Source: Capitella teleta (Eukaryota; Annelida; Polychaeta; Capitellidae). From it: 64,000 nucleotides of DNA. Location of the stretch: positions 294,021-358,020 of the forward strand of contig KB301771.1 in NCBI GenBank assembly GCA_000328365.1. The letters run 5' to 3'. Shown here piece after piece: positions 35,650-48,300 of the stretch; position 1 is the first letter of the stretch, and every line of letters begins with the position of its first letter. Position numbers and translations under genes: made by a program. The notes under the pieces are model-generated. The model saw only the letters and a program-made list of their open reading frames with translations, made no database searches and was not told where the DNA came from.

Positions 35650-38290
35650 CTAACCGTCCACTGACGGTGATGAAGGATTAGAGTTCACGATCCGAATCAT
35701 TCCCTTGCGATGCAACAACCAGTAGGTGGTCGCCATTGCTGATAGTTGATTCTACAGAAAGAAAAAAAGCTCAGCATACAATAGTAATAAAAATTATAAT
35801 AAAATCGCAGTGTCCATCTTCTGGATAATTATAAAATATTTATTTACCTTCTCGTCCAGCACCCTGGCTTCCATTTCAAAACCTCCCAAACTACTTAGCG
35901 CCTCGTAAGACGAACGGCTGATGTGAATTTTGCCAGCTGCAAATAATTGCCGTGGTGTTTTAAATTAAACTGAATCCTTTACACACGAACCCTGTCCAGA
36001 TTGCTCCATCGAAGATGCATAATGTACTGTGTCCCCAAAGAGGCAGTACCTGGGCATCTTTGATCCAACCACACCTGCCACCACTCTCCCTGATTGCAGA
36101 TAGTACTATAATAGTAATAACTAAAAAAAGTAACAGACTTTCTCACCTGTGTGGAATCCAATCCGAAGTTTTATTTGTTTCGTCATCAGGTAAGGAATAT
36201 TAACTGTGTGGATCCGGTCCAGAAGATCAATGCTCATGCATGCAATTTCGGCTGCGTGTCTGTTGCCATTTCTTTTTGGCAACCCTGTACAAAAAAAAAA
36301 AAAAAAAAAAAATGAAACTGACTACCACAGAGGACCAGTATCACCAACCAGATGCGACCATGTATGCATCCCCGATTGTCTCAACCTTGTGCACGTCATA
36401 GAGGCGAATCCGGTCATCGAAGAGACAATAAAGATTGTCCAAGATCTCTATAGTCTGGAAGATATTTCATTGGTTTCGTGGTGTAGTTTCTTTAGATTCA
36501 CCTGAATGGGAGAATTGTCTGCGCACAGAGAAGTGAAACCGACGATGTCCGAGAAGAACACTGTCGCTTCAGCAAATTCCTCAGCTACCAGGTCATGGTT
36601 TGTCTTCAGTTGTTCCGCAACACTCTCCGGGAGCATCTGATGGAGAAGAGCATCTGTTCTCCTCTTCTCCTTGTCCAACGCTTTCGTCCTGTGGATTTGT
36701 GCATACAATTGTTTTGATATCATGATAAGGTCGGCTTACCTGTCCACTAGAGTCAGTGAAAACTTCTGCATGTGGTCAGTGAGGAAGTAGACAGCGTTCA
36801 TGATGAGAGGACAGAAGAGCATGACCATACAGGTCACGAGACCTAGACCGGTCAAGACCCTGCGATCCTGCGTTTCCTGATGCAGCATAAGTGTTTCGGT
36901 TTGCTTCAAAAGTGCTTTCTGGAGTTTGAAGACGTTGTTTTCATAGACGGACATTTTGTCGAACCAACTTCTGGCTTTGCTTACGCTTCCGGTGGCATTT
37001 TCAGGAAAGGGGTTGCGACGAATCGCAATTCGGTGCCGGTCGATTTCTTGGCGTGTCCTGTTTCCTTGGTATTGCTTAATCTCATCTAGCATCCTCTCTG
37101 CCACGCTTGAGTAAAGAATTGCAGCCTGGATTGTGGCGTTAGCAACATCTTGAACTTTAGCAAACATCAAATAATCCTCCGTTGACTCAAACGTTCCTCT
37201 GAGGTAATACACCAACCCATACAATCTTTCTAGAGCCAACATCTCTTCACATTGTAGCGTCTCTTGTAATGCTACCAAATGTATCCAGATTGTTCCAGAA
37301 CCAACCTCTGTGATGGAATCAAAGAACCATTTCATGAAAACATTAATCTGGGTTGTGTAGAAATCCAGCTCAATTGTGTGATTCTGGCTCAAATTAAATC
37401 GATGCCGATTGAGAAAATTTGAGAATCTTATTTTCGATTGGAAACGATCGGGAACGCCACCTCCATTTGGCCAATAGGGTAGCGCGAGTATTGCTTCATC
37501 GGTACTTGTGTACTTTTGCAGTAGAAGCCATTGTGTGTTGCCCCCAATTGATGCGGCATGCAGAGCTTTGGCGTCTCTTTCCACTTGCATGGTGTGGATT
37601 AAACTGCTGATTTTAGCCGAGAAGTCGAGCGAATGGCGAACATGGCTTGTGGTCACGTGGTCTTGGATCTTCAGTGAGAAGATGCCCCACACAAAGAGCA
37701 GAAGGACGCTGATTGGGATCAAGGTCATCCCCATCATCCGAAGCACTTGCAGCTTCTTGCCTGATTTGGACATTGGGTTAACTGTAAGTGCGAAATCCAA
37801 AACGGTTAAAAAGACAGGAGGGTGGATATGGGAGGGGTTGGGTAGAATTATAATCACTGACCTTGGCAGAAGCGATCAGATCCTCCCGCTTTGATGTTGA
37901 GGGTGTCCATGATGGCTTTTTCCAGCATCGATGAAGCGCTCAGAGAAGTCACGGAGGCCATGAAGTCGCTCTCAGATGACTTAATCTTCGGATTGAGCAC
38001 CAGAGGATCAACGCGGTTGAAGAAGGTCAACTCCATCTTGCCCTTTAGATCAGTCATCAACCCACTGAGCCTGAACTTCCTCCACTCACCTCTGTATCTC
38101 CGGTAAGATTAGTGCAACTCTTGTATGAGGTCCTTATCGAATCCCCTGCATGTTGCTCCTATACGGTCGCTCTGCAGAGTTGGTTTTCTTTTTTACGCTG
38201 GCCTAATCAGCTCCTAGTCAACGATTGAACCATTAATTCGGTGCTAATAAATCTCTGTGGCAACTGACTTGTTTGTGCAAAAATCTCACC
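35650..38290 (-). CDS. NIT-domain receptor-type guanylate cyclase
   Basis: Exons: 38089-37862, 37781-36740, 36688-36502, 36454-36349, 36284-36147, 36089-35991, 35936-35848, 35751-35650 (stop TAG). A probable upstream exon ends at 38290 in the right phase ([11 protein letters not shown]); the start codon is not found. The coded part exceeds 660 residues. Order: N-terminal segment, TM1 ([15 protein letters not shown]), a nitrate/nitrite-sensing-type NIT domain ([13 protein letters not shown] onward), TM2 ([15 protein letters not shown]), a dimerising helix with [13 protein letters not shown], and a class III cyclase domain. Both metal aspartates are present (FFSDIVGF and TIGDAYM). GTP-selecting Glu and Cys are present ([17 protein letters not shown]). 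The transition-state pair is changed: the canonical GDTVNTASRM reads [10 protein letters not shown]. Expected reaction is GTP to cGMP; activity is in doubt. Confidence 0.92.
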
Positions 38291-38664
38291 ATCGATTCCA
38301 CAAATTTCATGAGAGCAATTCGCGAGTTCATTCACGGATGTTCCATTTGGACTTTCTATTTTTGTTTCGCCAAGTGTTTGTGTAACTACTATACCATACG
38401 TGTAAAGTATTGTGTTCACAGGGTGAAAAAGAAAAATACAGAAATTAAAATAAGATTAAGTGAATTCAAAGAGGGCACGATACGAAGGGTATACCTGACT
38501 TCATATATTCTATGGCATATTTGTTTCGAATCTCGCTCTTTGGCACTGAATCAAAAAGTGAAAGAAACCTTGGTCTGTCATAGTTAAGCATCAACGTAGA
38601 ATTAAAGTACCAATGCTATTATGTATACAGGTACCATTATAACATTGATAACATTTATTATAAC

Positions 38665-38665
<1 letters not shown>

Positions 38666-38708
<43 letters not shown>
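38666..38708. repeat. (AT)n microsatellite
   Basis: About 21 uninterrupted AT units just upstream of the minisatellite. Confidence 0.95.
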
Positions 38709-38711
<3 letters not shown>

Positions 38712-38781
38712 TAAATTTTGGGGTTTCAAAATACGTCCATACACGACTGCAAGTGCATCGTAACGATAAACAGATACACTA

Positions 38782-39226
38782 GATAGGCATACAAATACTT
38801 CAATGATAGGCATGCAAATACTTCAATGATAGGCATACAAATACTTCAATGATAGGCATACAAATACTTCAATGATAGGCATACAAATACTTCAATGATA
38901 GGCATACAAATACTTCAATGATAGGCATACGAATACTTCAATGATAGGCATACAAATACTTCAATGATAGGCATACGAATACTTCAATGATAGGCATACA
39001 AATACTTCAATGATAGGCATACGAATACTTCAATGATAGACATACAAATACTTCAATGATAGGCATACAAGTACTTCAATGATAGGCATACAAGTACTTC
39101 AATGATAGACATACAAATACTTCAATGATAGGCATACAAATACTTCAATGATAGGCATACGAATACTTCAATGATAGGCATACGAATACTTCAATGATAG
39201 GCATACGAATACTTCAATGATAGGCG
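38782..39226. repeat. 23-bp minisatellite, about 19 copies
   Basis: The unit GATAGGCATACAAATACTTC+AAT repeats head to tail for 445 bp. Units differ at a few fixed positions (ACAAAT, ACGAAT, ACAAGT, and GACAT for GGCAT), and variants are interspersed, suggesting unequal crossing over. There are no spacers, so this is not a CRISPR array. It lies upstream of the cyclase gene. Confidence 0.96.
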
Positions 39227-41317
39227 TGGGGAAAGAGTTATGTTTCAAATTGGCTTCATGTCTGTCTCTTCCAAATCAAATCTGTCATTCTCACGCAAGC
39301 AGCCAAACGACATTACGTAGGGGCTCCAATTAAAACTAATGATTTCCATGGAGAATTGCGATCATTCTCCTCTGTGTGATTTGAATGTGAAGCATGAAAC
39401 GTCTATCTATATATGGCCTTATCGCCATTCTATGGAGACTCGGGATTCGTAGAGTATCAATTAGATCGTATTTTAAATTGGCGTATTCAATGACGGGATT
39501 TTGAAAACTCAGACAATTTTGAATAGCGTGTGTCTCACAGGCCAAAAAGAGCTAAACATAGAATTCCACATTGGGCATGCGCGGAAACGTGCGGACAAAA
39601 TTCTATGGCGTCCTATCTTTTCCATGTTAAATCGCTTATGTTTGAAGTGTAAGAACTATTTGTATATACATTGTCAGCGGTATCAAAGTATTGCAAAACC
39701 ACGCAAATTATCTCTTCTTATTCACAACGAAGGCGATTTTCCTAATGCTAAGCTCGCGCATGATAAAATCGAAGATCATTTATCCATGCACTGAGACGCA
39801 CTCGAAGCGACTATCTAGTGCCGATGCTTCGCTGTCACGGCAAGCAAGCCATATTTTATCCAACAATGAGCGTCTGGTCCTATTTCAAATAGTAATCATA
39901 ACGCACTATCTTGTGACTGCACTCAGTTTTTGGGCTGTCGATAATTTGTCTATAACCCAGTATACGCTGCAATAAGTTAGCTTATAATATATATATATAT
40001 ATATATGCCAGCTACTTACGTGTATACATAATGAAGAATAAAGCACGAAAACAAGACAGAGCAATATGAAGGATTAGTTCATTTATTTTGCAGCAGTACA
40101 AAGAAAATGTAACTAAAATTGGCAAATAGATGAGAATGTTATATTAAAACAATAAGCGGTAAGATAACCCCATTTAGAGGTAATGTTTGAAAAAGTTGAT
40201 TCTTTGCGGAAAGTTCACAAGCCTCAGATTTTGTTATCTTGAGTGAGAAATTCCGCACATCAAATTTTCACTTGATCACAGTACCTGTGTTTTTGTTTAA
40301 CAAATCATGTCACCTTGGGGAGTCCTATAACCAGGGAAAATATGTGAACCGCGCAGAAACAAAGTCAGTTGCGGTATAGAAGCGATTCAATTTATTTCAT
40401 TTATTTTATTTTATCATTGCACACAAATGTTGTCGGCATTTGAACTGGATGATGAAGAGAGAGCTGTGCTTTTGCCGTGTCTAGCATGACTTCAACTTCT
40501 GGTTTCAGACTGGCATATGAAAGCGTGCTCAGTTTCTATAGCTTGAGCATGAAAATGCCGCTATCCTGCACACACTGCCTCATCATTGTGCCTGGCGAAG
40601 GATGAAGTGAGAACGGTTTGATTTGATGGCCTGTGCATGCGTGTATATTTTTCTGTACTCAATGCCTATTCCTGTATGATATGACAGCTGTGTCATGTAC
40701 TGACTATGGTTAGTGCATCATGTATACTTTTTTTCCAACTCTTTTCTCGTATTTTGTTGGTTATAATTACATTGATCAAGTTTTTTTCTGGGGTTAAATG
40801 CCTATAAGAACTAATTTTTCCACAATTGTATACTTTTTGACATGCCGATCAATTCCATGCTGGATAGATCCATGGCTGTACCTTTGGAAATTAATATTTA
40901 TATAATTGAAAAGTTATTAAAAAGAATGATCTAACTATAGGATTCATGAGAACAGGTGAAATAAGAAGGTCAGACAAATGCTTCATTTCAACATGGTCAA
41001 ATAACTGACGTTAATTTAAATTTAATATGGTTTTGTTGTTATAATGTAAAAGTGATTATGGAATTATATATTACTGTATATGTATGTACCAGAAGAAGGT
41101 ATACATCTCAGCTTTCTCCCACCGATCTAAAGGTCCTCGAGCTTTTGATATTTTCATAAAGAGCTGTCAATTACCTTTAATATGATGTAGAGAATAAATG
41201 AATACCTCTTCTTGTTAAGAAGTTATGAGCATTTGAATCAGGCGACCGTCGCGATATCAAAAGGCCGGTAAAACTCGATTGAATATTGCTGAGAATTTTC
41301 ATCGCACATGTGCGTCA
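39227..41317. other. Intergenic region, AT-rich
   Basis: A second (TA)n run lies at about 39987-40006. Several AATAAA words on the minus strand near 40080 and 40380-40410 could be 3' ends of a transcript, but no coding part fits. No gene is recognised. Confidence 0.4.
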
Positions 41318-41329
41318 CCATGGTAACGG

Positions 41330-41747
41330 AAATGACATGACATGATGGGATTTTACGGCTCCACCCAAACCAATCGGAGGATACGGGCGCCAAAACAGAA
41401 TGCCAGGGCCGGGGTTCCCCCTATTCTTTATCGATAAATCCCAAGGGTTCTTTATCCTGCATACCACCATAGACAGTAGTACACAGCGCCCGGTCGCATA
41501 TTTTTTTTCGTACGAGAGTTTCGCATGCAAGCCATTGTTCGACCAATAAAAGATTAATAGAGACGTGATATACCGCCGCCTTGTTACGCAATTGGGCAGC
41601 ACTGCAGAGTCACTGAAGAATCACAATTGTAATTCACAATCAAACGCCCGTGGCCTGATCGGGTCTCGAACCCGGGACCTCAACCCCCACGGTCGGCATA
41701 GGATTGCAGTCAGCCGGTTAAACCGACTGAGCTATTCGGTGCCCCTT
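41330..41747 (-). mobile_element. tRNA-derived SINE, full length, with internal insertion
   Basis: A 12-bp duplication (CCATGGTAACGG at 41318-41329 and 41748-41759) brackets the copy. On the minus strand it starts with the same tRNA-like head as the copy at 4089 (B box GGTTCGAGACC) and ends with the shared 3' module. About 85 bp (41505-41580) is inserted between the middle and the 3' module, exactly at the CCGG/CCTTGTTAC boundary where the copy at 48374 changes its head. Confidence 0.9.
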
Positions 41748-41759
41748 CCATGGTAACGG

Positions 41760-42370
41760 TGCGTCTTTTAGCGTTGGCAGCTAAACCCTAACTATGACCC
41801 TTTGTAAATGCCTTCCCATTGTAATCACAGAAACTCATGAAAACTATTAATAGAAAGCTATGTTCTCGCCCTTTACAGTGATACTTTTTTATGAAAAAAA
41901 ATCGCATATCCATGTACCCATACTAAGCGTTTGAAACGACCACTAATTAAGGTCTTTTGCTCGTTAAAATATTTCATGATGACTGCATTCAGTACATGTC
42001 AAACAGGGGGTCAATTAAAATTAAAATTAAACCAATTTATTGTTAAAATGCACATAATTCTTGTTGCACTTTGAAATTAAGATGTTGATCTACCGGAAAA
42101 CAGTGAAACCCGAAAAAAAAAAATTCGCCCTGTACCTCTCTTATACCTCAGTGCGACGTTAGACTGAATTCGCGTTGGATGGTCACATAATAGTATTTAT
42201 TCACGCCTTCCATGGATGCAATTTTAACTAGAGGAAGAAAAAATTACAATAAAATATTCGAGAGAAAAAAGGAAACACTGAAAAACAGACAACTTTTCCA
42301 TTTGAGTAATCGGGCATAAAAGTTAAATCCCGAAATTCGACCGCTCAATAATTGGCCATTTCATTATCCA
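41760..42370. other. 3' flank of the FAM187-like gene
   Basis: No gene or repeat seen; probably contains the 3' untranslated region of the minus-strand gene ending at 42371. Confidence 0.4.
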
Positions 42371-45300
42371 CTATTCCATTGCGTGTGCTTCGTCTTGCAC
42401 ATTCTTCAGGAGTATTTCTTCATACATATTTCCGTGAGCTTTCTTTTCCCTTCGCAGAGCTCTCAATTTATCTTTCTTAACTTTTTCCTTTGCCAACCGT
42501 TTCTTCTTACGATATGCTTCCAGGTAGTGCAACCCAATGAACAGTGCGAACAGGAATGGGAACTCCATCAGCAGATAGTTTCTCCATTTGCGTCGTTCTG
42601 CAATCAAACAAATTATTAAGACGACGAGAGACGAGAGAGAGAGAGAGAGCGCGAAAAAAAATAAAAAAATAAAATAAAATAAAAAAAGATGTGACAAAAA
42701 TGGCATGAAACTACATGTATTTGTAATCAGTAATCCTGTACACGAGCTACACATTGAGGCATAGATGTATGAAATGAATATGGAATTGCATGGTGTCCGT
42801 TATAATTGTGGGTTATCATAATAATTATGTGTGTGCAATGCCCATTGCTCACCAATTGCGGGATGAAACGGCAAAACTGAAAAAAAAAGAGAGAAGATAT
42901 ATCACAAAATAGTTACCATTATAGGTGGAGTGATATACAGAGTGGGCCAATAATAGTCTATCTACTCTATGTTAAATATTTAATGTTTTTCAATGGTGCT
43001 ACGCATTTCTGAGAAAGTGTTACAAAACAGATCGAAGTGTTAAAATCATACAAAGATAAGAAAATTAAATATTTGGTATTGTTATGGTTGATATGTCATG
43101 CTGCTATTCCTATCACTTCTATTAAATTTCATCAACATTTATGCCGATGTATATCAATTAATAGAGTGCACTCATCATTCCGCGATAGTTCCACTTTTAG
43201 CGGCAAACAGGGCCCCGGACCATGGATAAGCTTCATTAAACTCATAGTTAAGGCAACACACTCGTACCATTGTTTTGTTTGAGAATACTATTGTTGTAAC
43301 AGTAGCACTAATGTTTACCTCCTAAAATCAAAACAAAACAGAGAGTTTGTTTTGAAGCGCAATAAAAGAGATGACATTCCTGAATGCTCGTTCAGGGGCT
43401 CACCTGATTTTGCTCTCTTCGCGATCATTCATCACTTACATTTAAATGTTCCTCCCTCATTCAAAATTGACATTTCACTTAATTTCTTTGCATAAATGGG
43501 CACAGAATAACAGTCAATCCATACCAGGTAGTTATTTTTTGGAATAATTGACACATTTTTAGCAAATTTTAGTTTTTTGTTTTTAACATAAAGTAGACTA
43601 CTTTTGGCCCACTCTTCTATACAGATTGGGCTAAAGAAAATCTATCTACTCCTGGTTAAAGATTTCAATGCTTTTCAATGACACTGCACTTTTCCGAAAA
43701 AGTTTTACAAAACAGGTCGCAGTGTAAAAACTACATAAATCTCAGAGAAATAAATACCTGGTATGGATAATTTTACATTTTATGCTGCTATTCCTACCAA
43801 TTCAAATCTAATTTTGACGACATTGATGCCGATTTATCTCAATAAAAAGAGTGCACCAAATATTCGGTGATATTTTGTTTCCCTTTCAGCCCCTGACCAT
43901 GGATGAGCATCATTTTGATGCCTAAATAAGGAATCGCCCTCCTAATCGAGTAGGCCTTACAGTGCATAATAATGAGAATGCACATTACATTGTAAATGGA
44001 CTGTTGGGATGGTGGAGGTGTTAGCAATGAATGAAGGCCATTATTATGGCGCCAAGCAGCTCACTTTTTTCAGCACTTTTTGTTCGAGAATGAGTTGTTA
44101 CAATCCAAATGCGCTCTTCTGTCGATATTCTGGTACGTAGCATAATTATTGCGTAATTTAACGACCTACTCAAGGAATAAAACAATGAAAGAGATAAAAC
44201 AAATGCAAAGTAAAATACTCACTAAAATCAACATTAGGCAGAAAACGCCCGCGAAATAATTGTTTGCCGCCGGTGGTTAAAATCGTACGCATTAATTAAT
44301 TATCTTCATGCATCCAATACTATTTTCGTAAATTTATAATTATAGGATGAACGAACTATTCTATTGTTTGTAAGTGCTGTTGTTGAGATTGTGGCACTAA
44401 TGTGTATCTACTAAAATCAAAACAAAGCAGATAATTATTTGGTACTGCAGTGCCACGCAAGAGATGACATTCCACAATGCTTGTTCATGGGCCCACCTGA
44501 TTACGCGCACACGGACGCTCTTAGGGATCACTTACCACAGGTATTTAACTGTTCCTCTTTCATTCAAAATTAATTCTTATTCGATTTCTTGCATAAATGA
44601 GCGCAGAATAATTTAATCGATTCATATATCAGGCATTTTTATTTTTTTTTTTTTTTTTTTAATAGTGGATATATTTTAGTTAATTTTAAATTTTGTTTTT
44701 AACGTGGTGTAGATAGACTACGTTTCGCTCCATTTGTATAATGTAATAAAATACATGTAAAAAAAACCAAAAAAAAAAAAAAAAACAAACAAACAAAAAC
44801 AATACCGAAACAATCGAGAGTATTGGAGACAATTTGTTCCTAATTGTGAAATATAATAACTGAATAATCATGTAAAAGGCACCTGTCAGTTCAGCCATTA
44901 ATATCATCTTTGTTGGAGTCGTGCAATGGTAAATTCCAGAGAAGAAAGGAATTGCGTTTCTCATGATCAGAGAGTTATTGGCCGCAATAATGAACATGCC
45001 TTTAGAGGCTCTTGCAATAACGAGCGGGTTGAGCCGCTTTGAATGGTTCGTCCAGGTGATGTGGCTTTTCCAAGTGGTGCTACATAATCAGAAGTTGGGT
45101 TAATGTCATCATTAGTCTGCAATGTAAATCACAGTACTCACTTTGGGCAGGGAATTTCAATGAAGTCTGTCATGTAATGTTCTAACTTTAATTTCTTTGC
45201 TGTTGAATGCATTAATAAATTGATTAAAATATAACAGTTAGTCAGCAATGTTTAATATATCTCACCTCAACGAATGAAGTTTCGCCCTCTTAGTTTTTGC

Positions 45301-48300
45301 TTACAATGAATACTTAGCGCATTACATTTTAACTACTGTAGATCTCCTTTGCAATTGTTTTGGGGCGATCCAGTCACCAATTACTAGTGTGCACGTTGTA
45401 ATTGGTAACTGAGCCAGTTTCGCCTCAAAACAATTGCGATATGAGATGTACAATAGTGTGGGTGTGTTATTCCGTTCACACATACAATCATTGGCCAATT
45501 GCGAAAGCACACATGCAATCATAATTATGTAAACCAAAGATAAAGTTTACAAATTGTAATATACCATCGTAATTGTTCATATACTCTTTTCATTCATAGT
45601 TCAATATGCTCTAGCTTGTTGTCAATGATTCATTTGTGAGTAATCAAATCAAATCTCACCTCTCAGCTTTTTTGCGAAGTTAGCCAATTTCTTGAGTTTC
45701 TTGAGTTTGGGTGAGACGCCTTCGAATTGGGGATATTGCTCAAGTACACTTTCGACCGCCTCCGCCGCCGACGGATCTGCGTTCAAAAGATGTGTTTAGG
45801 AAGATGTACTGATATTGTGTACAACTATGTATAATGTTATGACCATAGATGTGGAGATGAGCTTCTTCCTGTTAGTATAAAGATCCGACTTCGTTCATGA
45901 AAAGTGGTCATTGCGTGTCCTCGAACTCCCTATACGTGCCAACGGTTTTCATGGCAACCCGGTCCATCGTTAGCTCGATTATCGCAGATTCCGATTTCGG
46001 CGCACCAAAAACCCTCAAATTATGAGCAGATTAATTTTCTTTTGGATAATTTTGGCTCGGTTTTATATTTTCTGTTTTTTTTTTTTTTTTACTCATATAA
46101 TAGTAGGATTTTATTGTCTGATAGAGATTTATTCAATATATCTGAGGCTACACGGCAAAACCCCGAATATGTCGCAACTTAGCCATCATTGTCTAACGAG
46201 CAGACGCGGCCACACCAGATCGGAGCGGCCAACTGGGTGTTGCACAATGGTTAGCCATATCATCTGATAGAGGTTGGAAAGCTGGACATTTTGGTGGTTG
46301 TTTTAAAGAATTGTGTTGGCCGCTCACTGAGATATAGCTATTAGGAGTTAGATAACCCCAAAATACATATTCTGAGAAAATAATAAAAGAGTTGCTATGA
46401 GTTACACGGGCAATTTGACCCTAGGTAATGGTCCTGTTTCTTGCTTGGTAATTGGTTGGATGGTGAATGAATCTAGTCCAAGTTACTATTTTTAGAAAGT
46501 AGAGAAGACAACCTTCGCAATGATATCAAGGTCATTTAGACGCAATGCGAGACAGCGAGTTTCTGACATTTGAAAACGAGGATTAATGGGTCATTTCTCT
46601 CGAATAATCGACCTATTGCTCTTAGGTGCCTCAATTTAAATTAATTATGCATTTTATGTTGTGATCTGAGTATTGATGTATATACCACCACGAAGAAGAA
46701 TGAATTCTGCGTCGAATAAGCTGAGAATCTCAAAACGTCAAACATAGCGTGATAATTCTGCAAAACAGCCCTCTAATAACGACGACACTCACTGACCCTG
46801 GTCACTGCAATCAACAGTGCAATCCTCGGTCTGTACTTGGTGGGGATATTTCATTATTGTGTCGTTATACGGTTGTCTGTTTCTGAACAGTGACGAGTGA
46901 CATGGAGCTCCGTCTGGATAGGCGTACAGGATTACGTCCAGGGAACTAGGCGCAGCGTCCTCGTTTGGTCTGATTTTCTTAACCACACAGCTCCCTTTGA
47001 GGAAAATAAAAAGAAGAAATGATAAATCCAAAGCAACAAGATCTCATGGCGAACCTTCTCTGATTCTGGCGCCTGGTTCTCCACATGCGCTGCACTTTCC
47101 CCATTCTGTCCAAACTACATCTGTGCGCCAATTGTCCTTTTCTGAAGGTGAGCATTCATTTTTATGCATGAGACATTTGCGCTGATTGCATGATAATTTA
47201 CCGTCGATGATCGGTGCGTAAGGCTCTGGATAACCTGTAACGTTTTCAGCAACTACATCGCAACCACACTGAGCATTATTATTTCTTCACAAAATCTATA
47301 CGAATGATAACTTTACCCAGTAACGTGTCCATCTGTATTCTTACTGAAAGATAAGATGTCGTTAGTCGTTTCTATAGTGATAATTTGTGTTTATGCGCAC
47401 TGTCGACATGAAACATGATTATTGGAGCATTGGGTGGGATTTTTTTCTTCCTCGTCTTAAATCCTTCTAGCAAAGAGATGGCGCTCCGAGGCTCAATTGT
47501 CGCGTTCGACACCCACAGATAATCCGTCGTTGCATTTAACATATGCAGGTCCATGTAAACTCCAGACGACTCTGTACCGGGTGAACAAATGAAAGATCCA
47601 ATTTGTTCTAAGGAAGATAATGATATCCAAACGTGTTTTTTTTTCTTGTAAATACAAACCATCTCCAATTTTGTTACTGTGCAAATTTGCCTGGTTATCA
47701 GTGAGGGTAAATTTGTCTCCACTTGATCCCCAAATTGGCCTCCCGACTTCAACCAATTTCCAGTAGATCTGATGACTTAGGGTAACTGAAATTCACCTGT
47801 AGACCGACGGTAAATGCCCCCACCTGTGACCTATCTGGCGTAGGGACACCCACCATCCGATACCAAAACACCTTCTTTTGCTTGTTTGCATCCTTCTTCT
47901 CTACACTGCAATGCGAAGGAAAGCAATCCTATTGCTCTGTGACATGCGAGGCTCCGATATGCGCCGAAATGTAGCGGTTATAATTATGTGAGGTGGCATT
48001 CTCAAACTGATTACAAAATTAAAGAATACAATTTTTATTTCATAGAGCGATCATACAATTTGGTGATGGAAGTCTCTGATACGTTGAACACAATTTCCCT
48101 GGTTGCAGGACGAAATATTATGTTTCAAAGTTGTAACAGCCAAATGTATGCTATAACTTTGTTACAACCGGCTTCCGTTCTTGATGGTAAGAATGTATAT
48201 TATGGAGAGGGTAGTCGACAAGGTCAATACTTAGATCTTGAGGTTCTAGAATAAGAGACATTTCTTGTTGGATTATGATGCATGCACCAACGGTCGATGT

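Noticed and set aside
36880-37894. Plus-strand frames of 63-128 codons
   Set aside because: They are antisense shadows of the large NIT-domain exon of the cyclase.
38782-39226. CRISPR-like array
   Set aside because: The 23-bp units are contiguous with no unique spacers, and the host is an animal.
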